A DNA stretch of 64,000 nucleotides from JALYOK01 sp963840785. Its GTDB lineage: Bacteria; Pseudomonadota; Gammaproteobacteria; Burkholderiales; JALYOK01. The notes under the pieces were generated by a model. The model ran no database searches. It was not told the DNA's origin and worked only from the letters and a program-made list of their open reading frames with translations. Shown here in pieces: positions 57,656 through 64,000 of this stretch (position 1 is the first letter of the stretch; the number at the start of each line of letters is the position of its first letter). The position numbers were made by a program, and so were the translations under genes. Where the stretch lies: assembly GCA_963840785.1 (NCBI GenBank), contig CAWJAF010000004.1, positions 124,001 through 188,000 on the forward strand. The letters run 5' to 3'.

Positions 57656-59265
57656 CTACGCGGCGACAAACTGAAATAGTTCGAAATGGGTGGTTTGCTC
57701 GACTAACCGAGTCGCTTTGATTCGATCGATGCGATCTTTGTGTTCGAGCTTGTATTCGGCAGCCTTCTCGATACGTATCGCGCGGCGCGAAATCACGGCG
57801 GTTTGGCGAAGCGCCTCCATGCTCGGCAGCAGTAGCGCTTCGTGCTTTCGCACCATCGAGCCGCTTGCAGCTTCAATGAAGAGTGGAATGCCATTTGGTG
57901 CCAAAAGTTGAATGCCGAGTTCAATTTCCTGAGCGTCGTTCGACTGGACCCAGCGCGCGGCGCCGATGTTCCAAGCATCCTTGTCCGGCAACTTGACGCC
58001 AATGATTTCACCCACAGCGACCAACGGTTTGGAATCAGGCGTCTTGCGCACGGCCAGGCCGCTTGCACTTTGGTTCAAAATTTCGCAATGGTTGGTCAGA
58101 TAGTCGGGCTGAACCTCCGCTTCAGAGCCCGCAGCAACGGCTTTAAATGACAATGTCGTTGCCGTTTTCAAGCGCGCCTGCTCCGCATTTAGGGCGGGAT
58201 CCGATTGCACGGTAAGTAATGATTAATCGCCTTAATGCCGGCGCAAATTTCGACAACCGCGGCCGCGGGTTGGCGATTGAATGCGCGTTTTGGCGGCACG
58301 CTCCATGCACGCGACAGTCGCCGCAATAAGTCGCTCGCTTGCGCTGATGTGCCGATAAATGGCAATGTCAACGACTTCAATGGCATACCGCTGTCGAGCT
58401 GATGAATCAGTTCGCTTAACGTAAAGGACAAGTTTGCAGTGCTGATTACCTTATCAATTGGTGCAGGTGCGGCGTTGGCAATAGTCGCCAATGCCTTGGG
58501 CGCGCGATCGCTATCGCTTTGCACCAGAAATAACCGGCGCCGACGAGATCGGGCGAGTATGGCATGATAATCGCGCCGCCACTAAAGTGACCGATGATAT
58601 TCGCGACTTTTTCCACTTCACCGGGCATCAAGCGATAGGGATCCGCCAATGCAAGTAACAGCGCTTGCTTATAAACGACGCTAATCGTTGAACTTGATTC
58701 GGGGTTGTGCGCGGGATCCAGCGCTTGATCGTGCAATGCGTGAAATTGGGCGTAGTGATAAATCTGATGAATTTCGTGCCATACGCCGGCCGGGGTTGGC
58801 GTGTAAGTTTTGTAGGAGAGCGTCAACAATTCCGATAAGGCGCTCATGGCGCGATGAAGCAATGTCGGCAATTGGCGTTTGGCACTAAACAGAAGAAGTT
58901 TGTTCGCTTTTTCTAGCAGGATCGTTTTATAACCGTACGCAAATTCGATCAACAGATCGCGGCTGAGATTGGCGGATTCCCGTGCCGCTTCCGTCAACGG
59001 TAGTCGAACCTCATTGAAATCAAATGACAACGAAACTAAAACCGGATGCAGCTTTTCGCCGTAAACTTCCAGCAACTTAAACCGTTCATCGTCGTCTAGT
59101 CGCACGCGGTTACTGCCGTAGAGCGAGGTGTAGATGGCCCGGGCTGAGTCCATCAATGGCTGACCGGATAAGGTATCAAGCCACGTTTTTGCCTGCTTAG
59201 CACGCATAACATGGTTGGCCAGAATCAACGGGATCAGGGGTTGGAACGGAAAACTTGAAAGACAT
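57656..59265 (-). CDS. PilZ-type (putative cyclic di-GMP-binding) protein, frameshifted
   Basis: About 535 aa protein assembled over three indels (near 59230, 58515 and 58200). The N-terminus from ATG 59265 (MSFKFSVPTPDPLILANHVM) and helical repeats (WLDTLSGQPLMDSARAIYTSLYGSNR, LLEVYGEKLHPVLVSL, FAYGYKTILLEKANK) match betaproteobacterial proteins annotated as cyclic-di-GMP-binding. The C-terminal region (HCEILNQSASGLAVRK, VGEIIGVKL, NIGAARWVQ, ELGIQLLAP) is PilZ-like. A clean RxxxR motif is not obvious. Role in motility or exopolysaccharide control is inference. Confidence 0.75.
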
Positions 59266-59354
59266 GCGCTCCCTCGGAATGCGTTAGTTGCTAGAATTCT
59301 AATGCAAAGTCACTGCATTAAAGAACCAAAAATCGATAATTTAACGGAGTAACT

Positions 59355-59867
59355 GTGAATTCAGCCACAACTATTAGTCCCGCTTCAAACTTTCTCTGTC
59401 ACACAGTCAGTTTGATCCGCTCAGCAACAATTGCTTTTTTGCTCGTGAGTTATTCGCTCGGCGTGAGTTTAGCGGAAGAATTTCGCCTGACCGATACCAA
59501 CGGCAGGGTACACACGCTATCCGGCTACAAAGGTCAGTGGGTTCTGGTTAATTTTTGGGCAACCTGGTGCCCCCCGTGCCTCGAAGAAATTCCCGAATTC
59601 GCTGCGCTTTATGCCGCACGTAAAGGAAAGGATTTAGTTGTGATTGGCGTTGCTGTCGACTTTGACGATCAAAAGCAAGTTTTCGAGTTCGCCGAAACTC
59701 AGGGAATGAACTATCCTTTAGTCCTGGGCGACGACAAAATCGGCGCGCAATTCGGCAAAATTTCAGTGTTGCCGACGACGTTTCTGTTTGATCCCAAAGG
59801 GAAAAAAAATCTTCATCGCGTAGGTCCCGTATCAAGGGCCGAGCTGGAAAAACTAATCGGTAGATAG
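59355..59867 (+). CDS. TlpA-family thiol:disulfide oxidoreductase
   Basis: Exported thioredoxin-like protein, 170 aa: signal or anchor helix (SLIRSATIAFLLVSYSLGVSLA), then FWATWCPPCLEEIPEFAALY with the WCPPC active site, VAVDFDDQKQVFEFAETQGMNYPLVLGD, and cis-Pro in SVLPTTFLFDPKG. Probably reduces disulfides in the periplasm, for example during cytochrome maturation. Start GTG 59355 with ACGGAG upstream. Confidence 0.9.
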   Translation: MNSATTISPASNFLCHTVSLIRSATIAFLLVSYSLGVSLAEEFRLTDTNGRVHTLSGYKGQWVLVNFWATWCPPCLEEIPEFAALYAARKGKDLVVIGVAVDFDDQKQVFEFAETQGMNYPLVLGDDKIGAQFGKISVLPTTFLFDPKGKKNLHRVGPVSRAELEKLIGR

Positions 59868-59886
59868 TCATTGGGAGCTTATTGGC

Positions 59887-60388
59887 GTGAGTTCGAGCGA
59901 TAACAAAAAGTTAAACGCGCAACAATCAGAAACTGCAAATCGCCGCGACCGCCACGAGCGCCGCAAAACCGGTTTAAAGAGCATGATCTATGCGTTCTTT
60001 TATTCGCGGCGACGCGAGCTGCGGCGCGAAGGTGAGGACGTGTGCTTATTACACCGATTGGTATGGTGTACCGCTTTTTGTATTAGCGGTAGGCATCGCG
60101 CTTCTGTGCGTTGCCGATGCTTTTTTTACGCTCGAATTGATCACGCGCGGTGGCTCGGAACTAAATCCCTTCATGGCCTATTTGCTTGATCGAGGTATGT
60201 ATATTTTCGTCGGCGTAAAAATGGCGCTGACGATTGGCGCGATTCTGTTGTTGACCTTGCATCAGCGATTCGCATTTTTTCTCAAGGTTCGCGCCGTCCA
60301 TATTCTTTTAGCGACATTCATCGGCTACGCGGTGCTCATTGCTTACGAACTCACGCTGCTCGGCCCGTATCAGTTATTCGATTATTAA
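59887..60388 (+). CDS. DUF5658 membrane protein, frameshifted
   Basis: About 166 aa: Lys/Arg/Asp-rich cytoplasmic N-terminus (from GTG 59887), then three hydrophobic segments (VPLFVLAVGIALLCVADAFFTLELI, FVGVKMALTIGAILLLTL, HILLATFIGYAVLIAYELTLL). The ADAFFTLELITRGGSELNPFMAYLL block is the DUF5658 signature. An indel near 60035 splits it. Function unknown. Confidence 0.82.
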
Positions 60389-60415
60389 AAGCAGATCAGA
60401 ACTGCCCCGCTGGGA

Positions 60416-61483
60416 CTACCTCAACATTAATTTACGCGTCTCGCCGTGAGCCATTAGCCTTAATTTTTCTCGCGGCTGCTTCGCCTCGCCGAGCGCAGCG
60501 GCCAGCGACTTTGGCGGATCGTACAGCGACTCATCGGTCAAATCGTCGAACGTTCCCCAATGAACGCCAATCGCTTGCGTCGCGTGTAAATCCAGCACCA
60601 TTTGCAACGCTTCGGGCGGATTGGCGTGTTGCATTCTCATAAACCAACGCGGTTCGTAATGTCCGACCGGTACTGCGGCCCAATCCATCGCACCGTAGCG
60701 ACGGTAGATTTCGGCAAAATCTTTTGAGTAGCCGGAATCGCCGATAAAAATAAATTTGAAATTTTCTGCTTGCACAAACCAACCGCCCCACAACGCTTGA
60801 TTGGTGTCCCACAGCGTGCGTTTGCTCCAATGTTGCATCGGCGTAAATGCGAATTTCACGCCGAGCTCGTTGCGCTCATCCCACCAATCCATCTCGATCA
60901 CGTTTTCTATTTTGCGCGCATTGAACCACTTTTTTAAACCTAGCGGCACAAGAAATAATGTTTTGCCGTCGCTGCGTTTGTTTAGATTGATCACGCTTGC
61001 CGCATCGAGATGATCGTAGTGATTATGCGAAATCACGATGACGTCGATCGGCGGCAATTCGTCGATCGTCATCGCCGCCGGCACCACGCGCTTCGGCCCA
61101 GCGAAATCCACCGGCGAGGCGCGCTCGGAAAAATGCGGGTCGGTCAGGATGTTCACGCCTTTCATCTGCAACAGCAGCGTGGCGTGACCGATCCAAGTGA
61201 CGGTCGACTCAGTGCGATTAGATGCGAGAAACTTCGCATCGGGTTTTAGCAGCGGAAATCGATAGCCGCCGTCGGGCTTTTTCGGCAAGCCTTCACGCCA
61301 CTGATCGCGCTTCCATTTCCAAAAGCCGCCGGGATGTTTTTCTGCGTGAAGATTACGAAAACCTTCCGGCGTGTGGTGATTGCGTGCTGCGTTGAAATTC
61401 GGATTTTTCGATGCGCAAGCGCCGAAGACGAACAGCGTCGCGATCGCAAGCAGCGTGAAAATCCATACAATTTTTTTAGTCAT
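60416..61483 (-). CDS. MBL-fold hydrolase (NAPE-PLD/UlaG-like), lipoprotein-type signal
   Basis: 355 aa metallo-beta-lactamase-fold protein. N-terminal export signal MTKKIVWIFTLLAIATLFVFGACAS with a possible lipobox FGAC. Metal motifs: TWIGHATLLL, SHNHYDHLD (HxHxDH), MQHWSKR, IGDSGYS, and VHWGTF. Resembles N-acyl-phosphatidylethanolamine phospholipase D and related phosphodiesterases or lactonases. Location in the periplasm is likely. Confidence 0.85.
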   Translation of the reverse strand: MTKKIVWIFTLLAIATLFVFGACASKNPNFNAARNHHTPEGFRNLHAEKHPGGFWKWKRDQWREGLPKKPDGGYRFPLLKPDAKFLASNRTESTVTWIGHATLLLQMKGVNILTDPHFSERASPVDFAGPKRVVPAAMTIDELPPIDVIVISHNHYDHLDAASVINLNKRSDGKTLFLVPLGLKKWFNARKIENVIEMDWWDERNELGVKFAFTPMQHWSKRTLWDTNQALWGGWFVQAENFKFIFIGDSGYSKDFAEIYRRYGAMDWAAVPVGHYEPRWFMRMQHANPPEALQMVLDLHATQAIGVHWGTFDDLTDESLYDPPKSLAAALGEAKQPREKLRLMAHGETRKLMLR

Positions 61484-61493
61484 TTACCTATCA

Positions 61494-62105
61494 TTACTTC
61501 GGCGCTTCGCCCCATAATTCCTTCAGCCGCGCATCGCGGCCGCAGTTGAATCGATAGAATTTATACTTTACCGGATTCTTCAAATAATAGTCTTGGTGAT
61601 AATCTTCCGCCGGATAAAACGTACTCGCCACGGTAATTTCCGTGACGATATCGGCCTTGAACGGCTTGGATTTCATCAACGCGGCACGGGACGCCTCAGC
61701 TTGCTTTTTCTGCCCATCGTCGTGAACAAAAATTCCGGTTCGATATTGCGAACCGTGATCGCAAAATTGCTGATCTCGCACGGTCGGATCGACGTTGCGC
61801 CAGAACACATTCAACAATTGCTCGTAAGTCACTTTCGCCGGATCGTAGACAATTTGCACCGCTTCGGTATGGCCCGTCTCGCCGTCCGACACTTCGCGAT
61901 AGGTCGGGTTCAATTTTTTTCCGCCGATATAGCCAGAAGTCGTCGACGCCACACCCGGCAATTTATCGAACGGCGGTTCCATGCACCAGAAACAGCCGCC
62001 CGCGAATGTTGCTTTGGCAAGATTGGCGGAATCGGCGGCGCTACTCGATTGACCGGCAATCGCGCCAAGCAATAACAACAGCCTAATAGTCAACTTCAAT
62101 TTCAT
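61494..62105 (-). CDS. msrA: Periplasmic peptide methionine sulfoxide reductase MsrA
   Basis: Reduces methionine-S-sulfoxide in proteins. GGCFWCMEPPFDKLPGV holds the catalytic Cys, with GYIGGKKLNPTYREVSDGETGHTEAV and QYRTGIFVHDD; the ending FNCGRDARLKELWG provides a further Cys. From ATG 62105 it has a signal peptide (LKLTIRLLLLLGAIAGQSSSA), so it acts in the periplasm, unlike the usual cytoplasmic MsrA. Intact. Converges on the TRAP genes across a repeat. Confidence 0.93.
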   Translation of the reverse strand: MKLKLTIRLLLLLGAIAGQSSSAADSANLAKATFAGGCFWCMEPPFDKLPGVASTTSGYIGGKKLNPTYREVSDGETGHTEAVQIVYDPAKVTYEQLLNVFWRNVDPTVRDQQFCDHGSQYRTGIFVHDDGQKKQAEASRAALMKSKPFKADIVTEITVASTFYPAEDYHQDYYLKNPVKYKFYRFNCGRDARLKELWGEAPK

Positions 62106-62146
62106 GATGTTTATCCTCGGAAGAATCAGCCTCAAAAATCAAATCT

Positions 62147-62232
62147 TGTCATTCTGAGCGAAGCGAAGAATCTGCTTTTTCCAATTCAACAAAAGCAGGT
62201 TCTTCGGCCTCACGGCCTAAGAATGACAAGCA
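62147..62232. repeat. Inverted repeat, TCATTCTGAGCGAAGCGAAG type
   Basis: TCATTCTGAGCGAAGCGAAG with AATCTGC on the left and GCAGGTTCTTCGGCC...AAGAATGACA on the right form an imperfect hairpin around the central TTTT...AAAA. This palindrome is widespread in bacterial genomes. Confidence 0.7.
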
Positions 62233-62345
62233 TGATGCGATGCTGAAATCAATTTGTCAGGCGTAGTCATAGAAACTTACCCAATGTTACGTGTACTATA
62301 CCCTCAACGTTGAAACAATTTAAAACTGGAGGCGCAGTGACATCC

Positions 62346-63329
62346 ATGATCAAAATCTTCTTTATGCTCGCGTGCCTTTGCACGGCCAATCTAGGCATCG
62401 CCGCGGATCTCACCTTGCGCTTCGGCACCACATTTGTCAGCGGCAGCAATCTGCACAAAGGCATGTTGAAATTTGCCGAAATCGTCGAGAAAGAAAGCCA
62501 AGGCAAGATTAAGATTCAAGTTTATACCGACAGCCAAATCGGTGATATTTTGCAACTGATTTCCGGTATGCAGCTAGGCACAGTGGACATGGCTTTTCTA
62601 GGCGTCGCGAATGCCGGGCAGTTAAAAGGCGGTGCGCCACTGAATATTTCTTACACGCCTTATCTTTACAGGAATAAAGAAAAGGCCGCAGAAATTATGA
62701 ACGGGCCGATCTTCCAAGAAATGTACGAGAATTTGGCGAAGCAATCGGGCCTGCGCATTTTCGCCGTCGCCGGCGCGCGCAGCCCGCGTGCGATCGTCAC
62801 GACAAAGGGGCCGATCAAGACGCCGGCCGATCTCAAAGGCATGCGCTTACGCATTCCACCGATCGATATGTTCCGCGCCATGTTCGAGCAGGTTGGCGTG
62901 AAAGTTGTGCCGCTCGGCATTAATGAAATCTACATGGCGCTGTCGCGCAATCAAGTGGAAGGTCAAGACAATGGATTCGACCTTACGCTGACATTCAAGT
63001 GGCAGGAAGTTTCAAAATTTTGGTCGGCGACTGACCATGTTCACGATGTTTCGGCGTGGTACATCAATGAAAAACGTTGGAAGGCGTTAACGCAAGAGCA
63101 GCGAGAGATTTTCCAGCGCGCTGCGCGCGAAGGCGGCAAAGTGGTAACCGCCCTCGGCGAGGAATTCGATAAGCGCGGCTTGGAAGAATTAAAAAAATCC
63201 GGGATCACCTACACCGTTCCGGATCGTGCCGCGTTTCAAGCCGCATGGCGAGATGTCCACAAAGCTTACGAAGACAAAGGCATCTGGCCGAAGGGTTTGG
63301 TCGACAAAATTCGCAACATACAGCAATAA
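62346..63329 (+). CDS. dctP: TRAP transporter substrate-binding protein DctP
   Basis: Periplasmic solute receptor of a tripartite ATP-independent transporter. Signal peptide MIKIFFMLACLCTANLGIAA, then LRFGTTFVSGSNLHKGMLKFAEIVEKES, VYTDSQIGDILQLISGMQLG, and the conserved DLKGMRLRIPPIDMF and VPLGINEIYMALSRNQVEGQDNG region whose Arg binds the substrate carboxylate. 327 aa. Start ATG 62346 chosen to give the signal peptide. Confidence 0.93.
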   Translation: MIKIFFMLACLCTANLGIAADLTLRFGTTFVSGSNLHKGMLKFAEIVEKESQGKIKIQVYTDSQIGDILQLISGMQLGTVDMAFLGVANAGQLKGGAPLNISYTPYLYRNKEKAAEIMNGPIFQEMYENLAKQSGLRIFAVAGARSPRAIVTTKGPIKTPADLKGMRLRIPPIDMFRAMFEQVGVKVVPLGINEIYMALSRNQVEGQDNGFDLTLTFKWQEVSKFWSATDHVHDVSAWYINEKRWKALTQEQREIFQRAAREGGKVVTALGEEFDKRGLEELKKSGITYTVPDRAAFQAAWRDVHKAYEDKGIWPKGLVDKIRNIQQ

Positions 63330-63395
63330 TGGCGTCGCACGGGGATCCGATATCCATGCGGATCTCCAAGGCATTGTTCTTCTGATCTAGTATCC

Positions 63396-63911
63396 ATGGA
63401 CTTCCTGGAAGCATTGCTTGCGAAACTCGAAACACTGTTCGAATGGTTCATCGCGGTGTTGATGATGTTTTTGCTCGGCATCGTCGCGGCAATGATGTTC
63501 GATCGTCATTTAGTAACGCTGCCAATGGCAGCGCCCGATCAATACGCGCGCATCGCGTTGGTTTGGATTTGCTTTATCGGATTCGCATTGGCTGTTCGTG
63601 CGGGCGTCACCATCCGTGTCGACATGATCGACTCTCGTTTGTCGAAAATTTGGCGGCTACGCTTGGCGTTGCTATTTGATGTGATCTTGATGGTCCTGGT
63701 TATCGTACTGGGCGTGAAGAGTTGGCCGGTCGTGCAGATAGGCCTCGATCAGCTTCTGCTTGGCACGGAAATTCCCGCGGCGGCGACTTCCGCATCGCTG
63801 TTAGTCGGCTGCGTGTTAATGGCGATCTTCTTGGCGACACGAATCGCGCAACGCATTCGCGGCAAAGTCCCCGTTGCCGCGTCGCATCTCGGCGGTGACA
63901 ACATTGAGTAG
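63396..63911 (+). CDS. dctQ: TRAP transporter small permease DctQ
   Basis: 171 aa membrane protein with four predicted helices. The DctQ signature PDQYARIALVWICFIGFALAVR lies in the middle, followed by VTIRVDMI. Located between dctP and dctM, as usual. It supports the large permease in sodium-driven uptake of an organic acid; the substrate is not readable. Confidence 0.92.
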   Translation: MDFLEALLAKLETLFEWFIAVLMMFLLGIVAAMMFDRHLVTLPMAAPDQYARIALVWICFIGFALAVRAGVTIRVDMIDSRLSKIWRLRLALLFDVILMVLVIVLGVKSWPVVQIGLDQLLLGTEIPAAATSASLLVGCVLMAIFLATRIAQRIRGKVPVAASHLGGDNIE

Positions 63912-63926
63912 GGCACGGCGAACGCG

Positions 63927-64000
63927 ATGCTGATTTTATTGTTCGTTGTGTTCATGGTCGCGCTGCTGGTCGGCTTCGATGTCGGCTTCTCGATGATCTT
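63927..64000 (+). CDS. dctM: TRAP transporter large permease DctM, partial
   Basis: Only the first 24 codons are in the window (MLILLFVVFMVALLVGFDVGF), a hydrophobic start typical of DctM, 15 bases after dctQ. The gene continues beyond the window end. Confidence 0.85.
   Translation, partial: MLILLFVVFMVALLVGFDVGFSMI

Noticed and set aside
62147..62232. An intrinsic terminator for msrA or dctP
   Set aside because: The hairpin is imperfect, has no adjacent T-run at its base, and matches a widely dispersed repeat.

Overview
The window looks like chromosomal DNA of a betaproteobacterium that I cannot place to genus. The pointers are the sigma factor-DUF3619-DUF3106-RDD operon, the hemA-prfA-prmC-grxD neighbourhood, the dacC/dat/ybeD/lipB/lipA run, a PEP-CTERM protein and a three-domain indolepyruvate oxidoreductase beside a fused isobutyryl-CoA mutase. 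GC content looks moderate. I saw no rRNA, tRNA, CRISPR array or insertion sequence.

Layout. 0-8 kb: biotin genes (bioB, bioC) split by an opposite-strand VapBC module, a copper chaperone, a D,D-carboxypeptidase, a D-amino acid aminotransferase, ybeD, lipB and lipA. 7-12 kb: a double cupin, an Fpg-like glycosylase, a TIR-TPR protein, a polysaccharide deacetylase and an overlapping methyltransferase. 12-22 kb: a GlcD-type oxidase, a lipoprotein, a MazEF-like pair, quinone oxidoreductase, acs, lptG and a divergent hybrid kinase/LuxR regulator pair. 22-26 kb: a very long SBBP/Calx-beta surface protein that runs in frame into a beta-barrel. 26-36 kb: the sigma factor operon, trpG, a damaged glutathione peroxidase, a MerR-B12 regulator, hemA, prfA, prmC, a PEP-CTERM protein and grxD. 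36-41 kb: tupABC for tungstate and two tandem trypsin-like/TPR proteins. 41-44 kb: a tightly overlapping five-gene operon with cobalamin functions. 44.7-47.5 kb: an array of integron attC sites and gene cassettes with no integrase in view. 47.8-56.7 kb: indolepyruvate oxidoreductase, IcmF and an acyl-CoA dehydrogenase. 57-64 kb: WrbA, a PilZ-type protein, TlpA, an MBL hydrolase, MsrA and a DctPQM TRAP transporter that runs off the end.

How the parts fit. Cobalamin recurs: a B12-binding regulator, a BtuF-like binding protein, a PduO adenosyltransferase, and IcmF as the B12-dependent consumer. The oxidoreductase, IcmF and acyl-CoA dehydrogenase plausibly form a route from 2-oxoacids through acyl-CoA thioesters. 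Lipoate, biotin and haem synthesis supply the central cofactors.

The most unusual structure is the cassette array (three attC sites at 45350-45407, 46045-46171 and 46728-46799), carrying a cupin, a SUKH-like protein, a GrpB-family protein and possibly a DsbA/HCCA-isomerase-like protein. A strong caution applies to the whole window: more than twenty genes, including essential ones (hemA, prmC, lptG), are broken by single-base frameshifts. This fits uncorrected sequencing indels much better than gene decay, so joined coordinates are given with the shift positions noted.
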